A DNA stretch of 29,950 nt, from assembly GCA_035369865.1 (NCBI GenBank), contig DAOOVG010000017.1:1-29950 (forward strand), written 5' to 3'. The notes below the pieces were generated by a model, which was not told the origin of the DNA, did no database searches, and worked only from the letters and a program-made list of their open reading frames with translations. Below, piece by piece: positions 1 through 7,254 of this stretch. Source of the DNA: MVYY01 sp035369865 (GTDB lineage Bacteria > Bacteroidota > Bacteroidia > Bacteroidales > Paludibacteraceae). The position numbers and the translations under genes are program-made. Position 1 is the stretch's first letter, and each line of letters begins with the position of its first letter.

Positions 1-80
1 AAATATACCATAATTTATCCCTCTTAAAGTAGGATACTTTGCGGATAATCATAAATCTTTTATTAATCGACATTGAAAAT

Positions 81-683
81 TTATTGCTGTTCAACGGTTA
101 ACCCTGTAATATTCTTCAGTTTTGAAATTAAAAAATCCGCATCTTTTTTAGGAATGGAAAATTCAATTATATATTCATTCTTATCGTAATTTTTATTGAA
201 AATTTCTCCATTAAATTCTTTTAAGAGTCGTATCACTTCATTTATTTTAGAATAATTAAACCGAATAGTAAAAAAATTATCAATGGTTTTTTCAACAATT
301 TCAGCATGATTCAAGGCATCAGCAGCCGCTTCCCGATATGCTGTTGCCAAGCCACGTGTTCCCAATAATATCCCACCAAAATAACGAACCACCACTACTA
401 ATATATTAGTCAATCCTCGTGAATTAATTTGTCCTAAAATAGGTCGTCCAGCAGTTCCAGCAGGTTCTCCATCATCATTGGCTCTCCATTCTTTATGTTC
501 AATACCAATCACATAAGCATAACAAATATGACGAGCATCATGAAATTCTTCCTTGAAATTTTTTACCAGTTCTTTAACTTCGTCCACGCTTCGAGTGGGA
601 ACTGCAAAGGAAATGAATTTGCTCCCTTTATCTTTATAAATTCCTTCTGATTTATTAGCAATAGTTTTATAGGTACTTAGCAT
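81..683 (-). CDS. YigZ/IMPACT family protein
   Basis: This 200-residue protein belongs to the YigZ/IMPACT (UPF0029) family, whose bacterial members have no settled biochemical role; the eukaryotic relative IMPACT modulates the Gcn2 kinase. The family signatures are visible: DARHICYAYVIG at residues 49-60, the DDGEPAGTAGRPIL block at about 70-83, and VRYFGGILLGTRGL at about 99-112. The N-terminal UPF0029 domain covers roughly residues 15-125. A smaller C-terminal domain (about 135-198) fits the DUF1949-type ferredoxin-like fold. Length is normal for the family. There is no signal peptide or membrane segment, so it should be cytoplasmic. It stands alone, divergent from the next gene. A perfect -7 box (TATCTTTG on the minus strand) lies about 48 bases upstream of the start. 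Family assignment is firm; function is not known. Confidence 0.9.
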   Translation of the reverse strand: MLSTYKTIANKSEGIYKDKGSKFISFAVPTRSVDEVKELVKNFKEEFHDARHICYAYVIGIEHKEWRANDDGEPAGTAGRPILGQINSRGLTNILVVVVRYFGGILLGTRGLATAYREAAADALNHAEIVEKTIDNFFTIRFNYSKINEVIRLLKEFNGEIFNKNYDKNEYIIEFSIPKKDADFLISKLKNITGLTVEQQ

Positions 684-730
684 TTTGCGAATTAAATTTT
701 TTAATACTTCTAACTATGAAAAATTCGCTG

Positions 731-738
731 CAAAGATA
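731..738 (-). promoter_or_regulatory. -7 promoter box of yigZ-like gene
   Basis: The minus strand reads TATCTTTG followed by C, an exact match to the Bacteroidota -7 element TAnnTTTG. It would place the transcript start near 725 and give a leader of about 40 bases before the ATG at 683. No convincing TTG -33 element is seen 19-21 bases further upstream, so only half of the promoter is supported. Confidence 0.35.
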
Positions 739-942
739 TTTATTTATTTTATTTCGTCTAATTTTCTTTGATAGAAAAATAGTAGTAAATTATTTTTTAA
801 GCAGTATATTTCCCCTTTAAAACTTTTTCAGTAGAAAAAACAAAATATTTTTCTAAATTTTAAGTATTATTAGTAAACTTTTTTGATTATAGAAATGTTT
901 AAAAAATACAAATGGGATGTTTACTTCTAAAATCTTACTACT

Positions 943-1299
943 ATGTCCAACATCGAATTTAATGAAATCAATCTTCGATTTAAGCGTGAAGTAAATTCAA
1001 TGACTCATTTACTTCCAGAAATTTACAGGGAGGCTATAAAAGAAGATGCCCAAAAGATAATTACTCAATTCCAGCCTGATATTGAAAAGTGGATTGTTCG
1101 GTTAAAAAACAAAAACATGTCGTGCTTTGAAATTGAGTCGCTCTTGCAATCACGACTTAATGAAGTCAGTTTGAATTCATTACAGCAAACTTGCAATGAA
1201 TCTCAAACAGTGGAAAAAATTAAAAATAATATTTTAAATTTAATTGCCAAATCAGTACTTAACACTTATTTGTACTCAATGTTCAAAGATATTACATGA
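943..1299 (+). CDS. hypothetical protein, 118 aa, helical
   Basis: I do not recognise this 118-residue protein. It starts MSNIEFNEINL, has no signal peptide, transmembrane stretch or cysteine-based metal motif, and its composition (many E, K, L, I, N, Q) suggests an all-helical soluble protein. Its two cysteines are isolated. It is a monocistronic unit: its neighbours on both sides run on the minus strand, and a strong intrinsic terminator begins 12 bases after its stop codon. That dedicated terminator is the best evidence that the reading frame is a real expressed gene. No Shine-Dalgarno is present, which is usual here. Function is unknown and no domain can be named. Confidence 0.7.
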   Translation: MSNIEFNEINLRFKREVNSMTHLLPEIYREAIKEDAQKIITQFQPDIEKWIVRLKNKNMSCFEIESLLQSRLNEVSLNSLQQTCNESQTVEKIKNNILNLIAKSVLNTYLYSMFKDIT

Positions 1300-1310
1300 A
1301 CCATTTGCAA

Positions 1311-1351
1311 AAAGGTTATTTCAAAAAATGGAATAACCTTTCAAATTTTTT
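1311..1351 (+). terminator. intrinsic terminator after 118-aa gene
   Basis: A perfect 10-bp stem (AAAGGTTATT at 1311-1320 pairing with AATAACCTTT at 1332-1341) closes an 11-base loop. It is followed after four bases by six T residues (1346-1351). This is a typical rho-independent terminator for the plus-strand gene ending at 1299. Because the bcp gene converges from the other side, the hairpin may also serve that transcript. Confidence 0.85.
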
Positions 1352-1386
1352 ATTAATAGTGTTTGATGTTAAAAATTTGACTTTCT

Positions 1387-1863
1387 TTACTTTTCTTCAC
1401 CACCTACCCTTTCAAGAATTTGTTGAGCATGTTTTTTGGTGTCAATTTCTTCCTGAGGAATAATATGCGTTATGATACCATTTTCATCAATTATAAAAGT
1501 GGTTCTCTCAATTCCAAAATATTTTCTTCCAAAACGTTTTTTCTCTTTAAAAGTTCCAAACAGTTCACCCAACCGATGATCGGTATCAGTAATCAATGTA
1601 AAAGGAAGATTATTTTTGAGAATGAATTTTTGATGGGAAAGAATATCATCTGTACTAATGCCAATTATTTCAAAATTTCTGCGACGCAACTCGGCATAAT
1701 TATCCCGAAAACTACAGGCTTCTGACGTACAACCAGGAGTATTATCCTTAGGATAAAAATACAATATCAATTTTTTCCCTTTAAAATTCGAGCTATAAAT
1801 TTTTTTTTCGTTTTGATCAACCCCCAAATAATCAGGAATTTTATCTCCAACTTGTAATGCCAT
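1387..1863 (-). CDS. bcp: thioredoxin-dependent peroxiredoxin Bcp
   Basis: This is a Bcp/PrxQ-type peroxiredoxin, which reduces hydrogen peroxide and organic hydroperoxides with electrons from thioredoxin in the cytoplasm. Starting at MALQVGDKIP it has 158 residues, the usual length. The active site TPGCTSEACSFRD gives peroxidatic Cys45 and a resolving Cys50 five residues later, the same spacing and numbering as E. coli Bcp, so an intramolecular disulphide mechanism is expected. The frame stays open upstream to a Met codon at 1914, which would add 17 residues. I reject that start because a good -33/-7 promoter lies at 1912-1943 and overlaps it, and because Bcp proteins normally begin just before the GDKxPDF motif. 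A thioredoxin gene lies divergently about 440 bases away, though that one appears to be exported and so may not be its partner. Confidence 0.93.
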   Translation of the reverse strand: MALQVGDKIPDYLGVDQNEKKIYSSNFKGKKLILYFYPKDNTPGCTSEACSFRDNYAELRRRNFEIIGISTDDILSHQKFILKNNLPFTLITDTDHRLGELFGTFKEKKRFGRKYFGIERTTFIIDENGIITHIIPQEEIDTKKHAQQILERVGGEEK

Positions 1864-2302
1864 AACTAATTTAAGATTAAATTGTTTATTAAAATTCATT
1901 GCAAAATCAAACAAAAATAATATTTTACTTTCAGAAAATCAAAGTTGAATAAAAAAATGCATTCCTAATTTTATCAAAACTGTAAAAGAGTTTTACAAAT
2001 TTACTTTATTTTCTTTTTCGTGTTTTAGCGCTGTTCCCCTTTTTACTTTTTCAATACTTTCTGAAGTGTGAAACTTTTATTTTTTATAGGATGCAGTTCA
2101 GAAACATGTCCCATAATTCCAAATCCTTTCTGTAGTATTATTTATGGAACAATTATTAGTTTTTTATTGTTTTCTACCTTTCCGCAGCAAGAAAAAACGA
2201 AAAATAAAAATAAATAATTATTTGCGCTTGCTTTATTAGTAGCAAAAAAAAATAATTATCTTTACAAGGAAAAAAAAACTTAAAAAATCAAACAAGAGAA
2301 AT
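1864..2302. other. intergenic region, bcp/thioredoxin divergent
   Basis: This 439-bp divergent spacer holds the bcp promoter (1912-1943). A short inverted repeat, TGTAAAA-gag-TTTTACA, lies at 1981-1997 upstream of bcp and could be an operator. A 23-codon minus-strand frame runs from 2114 to 2043. A possible -7 box for the thioredoxin gene is TATCTTTA at 2257-2264. The remainder is AT-rich with no recognisable gene. Confidence 0.4.
1912..1943 (-). promoter_or_regulatory. bcp promoter (-33/-7)
   Basis: On the minus strand TTTG (1943-1940) is followed after exactly 20 bases by TATTTTTG (1919-1912). This matches the Bacteroidota -33/-7 promoter architecture with the expected spacing. The transcript would start near 1905, about 42 bases before the chosen bcp start at 1863, so the longer bcp frame opening at 1914 could not be translated from this transcript. 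Confidence 0.5.
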
Positions 2303-2782
2303 ATGAAAAATTTTATTCAGTTAAGCCTTATTCTGGCATTAATCACTTTTAATGCTTGTGCTGGCAACAATAAAGAAGAAACACAAAAAAACAATTACAC
2401 AAAAGAAAAAACGATGGGAACAATTCATTTAACAAAAGAAGAATTTTTAAAAAAGGTAGTTAATTACGAAACCAACCCTAACGAGTGGAAATATTTAGGG
2501 GATAAACCTTGTATTATAGATTTTTATGCAGATTGGTGTGGACCTTGTAAGGTAATTGCTCCTATTTTGGAAGAATTGGCTAATGAATATAATGGACAAA
2601 TTTATATTTACAAAATAAATACAGATGAAGAACAAGAACTGTCAGCAGCTTTTGGTATCCGCAGCATTCCAACATTACTTTTTTGCCCTCTGAATGGAGA
2701 TCCTCATATGGCTTTAGGTGCGATGCCAAAAGAATCGTTTATAAAAGCTATTAATGAAATTCTATTGAAGAAACAAAATTAA
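2303..2782 (+). CDS. exported thioredoxin, probable lipoprotein
   Basis: This 159-residue thioredoxin-fold protein begins with a hydrophobic leader and a lipobox-like FNAC ending at Cys19, so it is probably processed by signal peptidase II and anchored in the cell envelope facing the periplasm. A charged, flexible linker (about 20-40) leads into the thioredoxin domain. The active site WCGPC has its cysteines at 79 and 82 and the cis-proline lies in RSIPT at Pro123. CGPC is the motif of strongly reducing thioredoxins, so in the periplasm it would need a membrane electron donor of DsbD/CcdA type, which is not in this window. Met38, just before the domain, could be an alternative start giving a cytoplasmic thioredoxin of about 122 residues. 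I favour the lipoprotein start because the leader and lipobox are well formed. A near-consensus -7 box (TATCTTTA, 2257-2264) lies upstream. Confidence 0.88.
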   Translation: MKNFIQLSLILALITFNACAGNNKEETQKNNYTKEKTMGTIHLTKEEFLKKVVNYETNPNEWKYLGDKPCIIDFYADWCGPCKVIAPILEELANEYNGQIYIYKINTDEEQELSAAFGIRSIPTLLFCPLNGDPHMALGAMPKESFIKAINEILLKKQN

Positions 2783-2922
2783 ACTCATTTTGAAAGATAA
2801 TTGATAAAATATTCAATATCAAAGAAGAAACAGTTAATAATATAAGAAAATAAGTGGATTTTTACTGTTAGTATACACCTATAAAAATTCGTTAGAGAGA
2901 TTATTCCAAAAAAATCGTTTCA

Positions 2923-2956
2923 GTTGTTAAAAAGTAAAAAATATTCTCTTTCTTTG
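2923..2956 (+). promoter_or_regulatory. candidate sppA promoter
   Basis: GTTG at 2923-2926 is followed after 22 bases by TTTCTTTG at 2949-2956, which matches the Bacteroidota -7 element TAnnTTTG in all but one position. Spacing is slightly longer than ideal. It would give a leader of about 40 bases before the sppA start codon. Confidence 0.3.
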
Positions 2957-3004
2957 TAAGCTGATAATAACCAACTTTAATAAATCTATATTAAACAAAA
3001 CATT

Positions 3005-4765
3005 ATGAAACAATTTTTTAAATTTACACTTGCTTCTATTTTGGGAGTGCTTATTGCAAGTTTGCTTTGTTTTGTCATTTTTTTCAGCATTATTAGTGGA
3101 TTAGCAAGCTCAAAAGAAAAAGCACCCAAATTAAAACCAAATTCTATTTATCAATTGAATTTAAAAGGTGAATTACTCGAACGATCACAAGAAGAACCTT
3201 TTTCAATTGCTTTATCGCAAGTTTTTGGAGCAAGTGATTATCAAACGCTGGGATTAGATGATATTTTAAAAAATATCCAAAAGGCAAAAAATAATCCTGA
3301 TATTGTTGGAATATATTTGAATTGCGGGCCAATGGTGGCTGGCTTTGCTTCTCTAAAAGAAATTCGGGATGCTTTAGTTGATTTTAAAAAATCCGGAAAA
3401 TTTATTATTGCCTATGCTGATAATTATTCTCAAAAAATATATTATTTAGCCTCAGTAGCTGACCAAGTACTTTTAAATCCACAAGGCATGCTTGATTGGA
3501 AAGGATTGGCTGCACAAGTAGTTTTCTTTAAAAACACCTTAGATAAATTAGGTGTTGAAATGCAGGTAGTTAAAGTCGGAACTTTTAAATCGGCTGTTGA
3601 ACCTTATGTAAATACCAAAATGAGCGATGCCAATCGGCAACAAGTCACTGCTTATACCCAATCTATTTGGAATACAGTTTTATCAGAAGTGTCATTATCA
3701 CGTAAAATCCCAGTAGATAAATTAAATGCTTATGCGGACGAATTGATAACTTTTCAGCCTGTCGAAAAAACTTTAGAATATCAACTAATTGACTCATTAT
3801 TGTATGTGGAACAAGTAGAAAACCTGTTGAAATCTTTGATAAAGGATACCACTTTAAAAGAGCTGAATTATGTGAAACATGCTGCTATGTGTAAAGTTCC
3901 GGATAATGTAAAATTTGAAAGGAACAAGGTAGCAATCCTCTACGGAGTTGGAGAAATTGATATGGGAAGTAGTGTAGGCATCCAATCAGAAGAATTTGTA
4001 AAAACTATTAATAAAATTGCAAAAGACAATTCCATTAAAGCAGTTGTTTTCAGAGTAAATTCTCCAGGAGGGAGTGCTTATGCTTCTGAACAAATATGGC
4101 ATGCTCTCACTCTATTAAAAGAAAAAAAGCCATTGATCGTATCTATGGGTGATTACGCTGCTTCAGGAGGATACTATATTTCATGTATGGCTGATAGTAT
4201 TGTAGCTCAACCTAATACACTAACAGGTTCAATTGGAATTTTTGGTTTGATACCTAATGTAAAAGGACTGAATGATAAAATCGGTTTAACTTTTGATGGC
4301 GTCAAAACCAATAAGTTAAGCGATGCTATTTCTATAAATCGCCCGTTTACTCCTGAAGAAAAAGATTTAATGCAAAATTATGTCAACCGAGGTTATGAGT
4401 TATTTGTCAAACGTTGTGCTGATGGTCGAAGAATGAAAATTGATCAAATTAAAGCAATTGCAGAGGGTAGAGTTTGGTCAGGTAAAGAAGCATTGAAAAT
4501 TGGTTTGGTAGATAAAATTGGCGGTATTGATGAAGCTGTTGTGATGGCTGCTAAAAAAGCAAATTTAATTTCTTATCAAATAGTTGAATATCCTAAGAAA
4601 GAAAGTTTTGCTGAAAAAATAATGAAAAGTTTTTCCTCTGACCCGGAAATACATTTTATAAAATCTAAACTTGGAGAACAATATCAATTATTCGAAGAAA
4701 TAGCAAATTTGAATAAAATCAATGGAATTCACGCCCTTTTACCTTTTAAATTAGTTATTCAATAA
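3005..4765 (+). CDS. sppA: signal peptide peptidase SppA, 67K type
   Basis: SppA is an inner-membrane serine protease that degrades cleaved signal peptides on the periplasmic side. At 586 residues this is the long (67K) form with two tandem protease-like domains, as in E. coli, rather than the short Gram-positive form. An N-terminal hydrophobic segment (about residues 10-32) anchors it. The catalytic Ser-Lys pair is visible: Lys195 in GTFKSAVEPY in the N-terminal domain, and Ser387 in DYAASGGYYIS in the C-terminal domain. Nearby family blocks are FRVNSPGGSAYASEQIW and TLTGSIGIFG. The gene is monocistronic, preceded by a candidate promoter and followed by a perfect hairpin shared with the convergent tsaE gene. 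Nothing is missing or truncated. Confidence 0.95.
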   Translation: MKQFFKFTLASILGVLIASLLCFVIFFSIISGLASSKEKAPKLKPNSIYQLNLKGELLERSQEEPFSIALSQVFGASDYQTLGLDDILKNIQKAKNNPDIVGIYLNCGPMVAGFASLKEIRDALVDFKKSGKFIIAYADNYSQKIYYLASVADQVLLNPQGMLDWKGLAAQVVFFKNTLDKLGVEMQVVKVGTFKSAVEPYVNTKMSDANRQQVTAYTQSIWNTVLSEVSLSRKIPVDKLNAYADELITFQPVEKTLEYQLIDSLLYVEQVENLLKSLIKDTTLKELNYVKHAAMCKVPDNVKFERNKVAILYGVGEIDMGSSVGIQSEEFVKTINKIAKDNSIKAVVFRVNSPGGSAYASEQIWHALTLLKEKKPLIVSMGDYAASGGYYISCMADSIVAQPNTLTGSIGIFGLIPNVKGLNDKIGLTFDGVKTNKLSDAISINRPFTPEEKDLMQNYVNRGYELFVKRCADGRRMKIDQIKAIAEGRVWSGKEALKIGLVDKIGGIDEAVVMAAKKANLISYQIVEYPKKESFAEKIMKSFSSDPEIHFIKSKLGEQYQLFEEIANLNKINGIHALLPFKLVIQ

Positions 4766-4786
4766 TTTTTTTAATAGCAAATACTA

Positions 4787-4827
4787 TCAAGAAAAGGCAA
4801 ATACAGTTCTGGTTTGCCTTTTCTTGA
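4787..4827. terminator. bidirectional hairpin between sppA and tsaE
   Basis: A perfect 15-bp inverted repeat (4787-4801 with 4813-4827; arm core AAGAAAAGGCAAA) flanks an 11-base loop. It sits exactly between the convergent ends of sppA and tsaE, so termination of both transcripts is the natural role. Neither side has an immediate run of T residues, although weaker A/T stretches flank it. It could therefore act as an RNA 3'-end stabilising hairpin rather than a standard intrinsic terminator. Confidence 0.7.
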
Positions 4828-4878
4828 TGTGTGTTAGACGTGTAATCCGTATGTTTGAATATTTCTAATTAATTAGGC

Positions 4879-5325
4879 TTAATTTTTATCTTTTGTAGGT
4901 TTAATTATTTTCACTTCTCTTTCCTGATTTTCTTTTTCTTCAATGTAAACGTTTATAGTAAAATCTGGTAAAATCTGCTCAATATTTTCTGACCATTCAA
5001 TGAAACAAAGTTTTCCACTGTAAAAATAATCCTCTACACCAATATCCAAAGCTTCCTGTATTTTATTAATTCTGTAACAATCAAGATGGTAAATTATTTC
5101 TCCTTCGTTTGTTTCATACTCGTTGATGATGGAAAAAGTGGGACTGTTGACCATATCTTTTACGCCTAACTCCTCGCAAATGGCTTTAATAAAAGTTGTT
5201 TTCCCTGCTCCTAATTTTCCATAAAAAGCAAATATTTTATCATTGCCCATTTGCTTGATAAATTGTTTGGCTACTTCATGAATAGAAGAAAGTGAAGAAA
5301 TTTTTAAAGTAATAGGTTGTTTCAT
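4879..5325 (-). CDS. tsaE: tRNA t6A synthesis ATPase TsaE
   Basis: TsaE (YjeE family) is the small cytoplasmic ATPase that works with TsaB, TsaC and TsaD to place threonylcarbamoyl on adenosine 37 of ANN-decoding tRNAs; none of the other three is in this window. The 148-residue length is normal. The P-loop GKLGAGKT occupies residues 36-43. Other family landmarks are SPTFSIINEY (61-70), HLDCYR with His80, Asp82 and Arg85, and IEWSEN with Glu110-Trp111. It is the last gene of a minus-strand run, 77 bases downstream of uvrC, and probably shares its transcript. The shared hairpin at 4787-4827 follows it. Confidence 0.93.
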   Translation of the reverse strand: MKQPITLKISSLSSIHEVAKQFIKQMGNDKIFAFYGKLGAGKTTFIKAICEELGVKDMVNSPTFSIINEYETNEGEIIYHLDCYRINKIQEALDIGVEDYFYSGKLCFIEWSENIEQILPDFTINVYIEEKENQEREVKIIKPTKDKN

Positions 5326-5402
5326 TATTTTGATTTTTGTTAATCTTTACAAGATGCTCATATTTACGTATAATCTATCAATATTTTTGAAATATCTTAT
5401 TC

Positions 5403-7220
5403 TCACAAGCTCAAATTGCTATGAAAATGATTATAAATGATTGATGCCCTGTTTTTTCCTATAATTTTAGAGAGTTCATCCTTCGATGCATTTTTAATGC
5501 GTTTTACGCTTTTGAAATGTCTTAAAAGTTCATTTTTTGTTTTTTCTCCAATTCCTTTAATTTCGTCCAGTTCTGAAGCAATTTGTTTTTTACTTCGTTT
5601 GTTGCGATGAAAAGTTATGGCAAACCGATGTACTTCTTCCTGCATTGCTGCCATAAATCTGAACAAGGAATCGTTTGGATTTAATCCTACTTCTTTTGGA
5701 GGAAAACTATAAAGCAAGCCACGCGTGTTATGTTTATTGTCCTTTACCAGTCCAACAATCGGAATATGAATTTGTAGTTCATCCTCCAGTACTTCTCTGA
5801 TAACATTCATTTGCCCAATACCGCCATCAGCAATGATTAAATCAGGTAAAGGCTTTTCTTCGTTTAGCATTCTGGTATATCTTCGTCTTACCACTTCTTT
5901 CATGGAAGAATAATCGTCAGGACCTTCAACAGTTTTAATGTCATATTTCCTGTAATCATTTTTCGAAGGTTTGCCTTTTTTATAAACCACACATGCTGCT
6001 ACAGCATTTGACCCTTGAATATTTGAATTGTCAAAGCATTCAATCACCATGGGAATTTTATCTAAATGCAATTTTTCTTGCAAGTTTTTCAACAGTTGGA
6101 TTTGTCTCTGTTCTGGATTTAATTTTTCAGCTTGTTTGAGTTTTTCCAGCTTGTATTGTTGAACATTTTGTATAGCAAGATCAAGTAATTTTTTTCTGTC
6201 TCCTCGCTGAGGAATAATTACTTGTGTATCTTTTGGTTTGTAATTAATTTCAAAAGGGACAACAATTTCTTTTGAATTGCTATTTAATTTTTGTCGAAGT
6301 TCTATGATGGCTGTCGAGAGCAAATCGGCTTTATCTTCTTCCAGCTTTTTTTGATATTCTATTGTATATCCTTGAATGACAGCACCTTTTGAAACTCTTA
6401 AAATAGTAATGTAAGCAACATTTTCAGTTTCATCATAAGCAAAAATATCTGTATTTTCAACTATCGTGTTGGCAATAATTGATTTTGCTTTATAGTTTTC
6501 AATCAAGTCATATTTCTGTTTTATTGTATAAGCTTCTTCAAATTTATATTCAGCAGCAAGTTGTTGCATTTCGTTCCAGAGCATTTTACTGATTTCGTTC
6601 GCATCGCCTTGAATAATCTGACGAATTTGTTGGATATTTTTTTGATATTCTTCAACGGTTTCCTTCCCTTCGCACGGACCGTTGCATTTGTGAATGTGAT
6701 ATTGCAAGCAAACTTTAAATTTACCTGCTTTTATATTTTCTCTGGTCAATGGAAGTTTGCAAGTTCGAATGGGATAAAGTTCACGAATGGTATCAAGTAA
6801 TGAATTTAAAGCACTTACCGAACTATAAGGACCAAAATATTGAGAACCATTTTGAATAATATTTCTGGTTTTGAAAACCCTTGGAAATTCTTCATTGGTT
6901 ATACAGATGCTTGGATAGGTTTTGTCGTCTTTTAATTGAACATTATATCGTGGTTGATATTGTTTTATTAAATTGTTTTCGAGCAACAACGCATCTTCTT
7001 CTGTATCCACTACAATATATTTTAGGGAGGCAATATTTTTAACTAAAACATTCGTTCGTGGCGATTCATGCGTTTTATTAAAGTAAGATGAAACTCTTTT
7101 CTTAAGATTTTTTGCTTTGCCAACATAAATTATTTCTTCTTTATTATTATAAAATTGATACACTCCTGGCTTTTCAGGAAGCATATCCAGTTGTTGTAAC
7201 AATAAATCTTGTTGAGCCAT
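5403..7220 (-). CDS. uvrC: excinuclease ABC subunit C
   Basis: UvrC makes both incisions in nucleotide excision repair after UvrA and UvrB have loaded at a lesion. The 605-residue protein has the full domain order. The GIY-YIG nuclease for the 3' cut is at about residues 12-95, with GVY at 19-21 and YVGKAKNLKKR from 32. A cysteine-containing region around 155-185 (CKLPL, CLQYHIHKCNGPC) may bind a metal cluster. A UVR helix pair for UvrB contact lies at about 205-245. The RNase H-like domain for the 5' cut includes Asp397 in CFDNSNIQG and the ADGGIGQ block. Tandem helix-hairpin-helix motifs (LDEIKGIGEKTKNELL and after) lie at about 550-600. It lies 34 bases downstream of mnmG with a parS site in the gap, and upstream of tsaE. 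Confidence 0.97.
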   Translation of the reverse strand: MAQQDLLLQQLDMLPEKPGVYQFYNNKEEIIYVGKAKNLKKRVSSYFNKTHESPRTNVLVKNIASLKYIVVDTEEDALLLENNLIKQYQPRYNVQLKDDKTYPSICITNEEFPRVFKTRNIIQNGSQYFGPYSSVSALNSLLDTIRELYPIRTCKLPLTRENIKAGKFKVCLQYHIHKCNGPCEGKETVEEYQKNIQQIRQIIQGDANEISKMLWNEMQQLAAEYKFEEAYTIKQKYDLIENYKAKSIIANTIVENTDIFAYDETENVAYITILRVSKGAVIQGYTIEYQKKLEEDKADLLSTAIIELRQKLNSNSKEIVVPFEINYKPKDTQVIIPQRGDRKKLLDLAIQNVQQYKLEKLKQAEKLNPEQRQIQLLKNLQEKLHLDKIPMVIECFDNSNIQGSNAVAACVVYKKGKPSKNDYRKYDIKTVEGPDDYSSMKEVVRRRYTRMLNEEKPLPDLIIADGGIGQMNVIREVLEDELQIHIPIVGLVKDNKHNTRGLLYSFPPKEVGLNPNDSLFRFMAAMQEEVHRFAITFHRNKRSKKQIASELDEIKGIGEKTKNELLRHFKSVKRIKNASKDELSKIIGKNRASIIYNHFHSNLSL

Positions 7221-7232
7221 TTTGCAAAATAA

Positions 7233-7248
7233 TGTTTCACGTGGAACA
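7233..7248 (-). promoter_or_regulatory. parS: parS centromere site (ParB binding)
   Basis: The minus strand reads TGTTCCACGTGAAACA, which matches the widely conserved parS consensus TGTTNCACGTGAAACA (ParB/Spo0J target) at all 16 positions; the plus strand gives TGTTTCACGTGGAACA. It lies in the 34-bp gap between the mnmG stop codon and the uvrC start codon. ParB bound here would spread, load SMC and guide segregation of the origin region. parS sites normally cluster near oriC, so this window is probably origin-proximal. No parA, parB or dnaA gene is in the window. A chance match to a specified 15-base pattern in 30 kb is very unlikely. Confidence 0.9.
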
Positions 7249-7254
7249 TTAAAA

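Noticed and set aside
1..80. Left edge of the window
   Set aside because: No reading frame, RNA gene or hairpin could be supported in these bases.
351..360. CACGTG core resembling parS
   Set aside because: It lies inside the yigZ-like gene and the flanking bases do not match the TGTT/AACA arms, so it is a chance hexamer.
1420..1725. 101-codon plus-strand frame opposite bcp
   Set aside because: It is fully antisense to the conserved bcp gene and its translation looks like no protein family.
2221..2264. TTTG plus TATCTTTA as a full thioredoxin promoter
   Set aside because: The spacing is 32 bases, too long for a Bacteroidota -33/-7 pair; only the -7-like box is mentioned.
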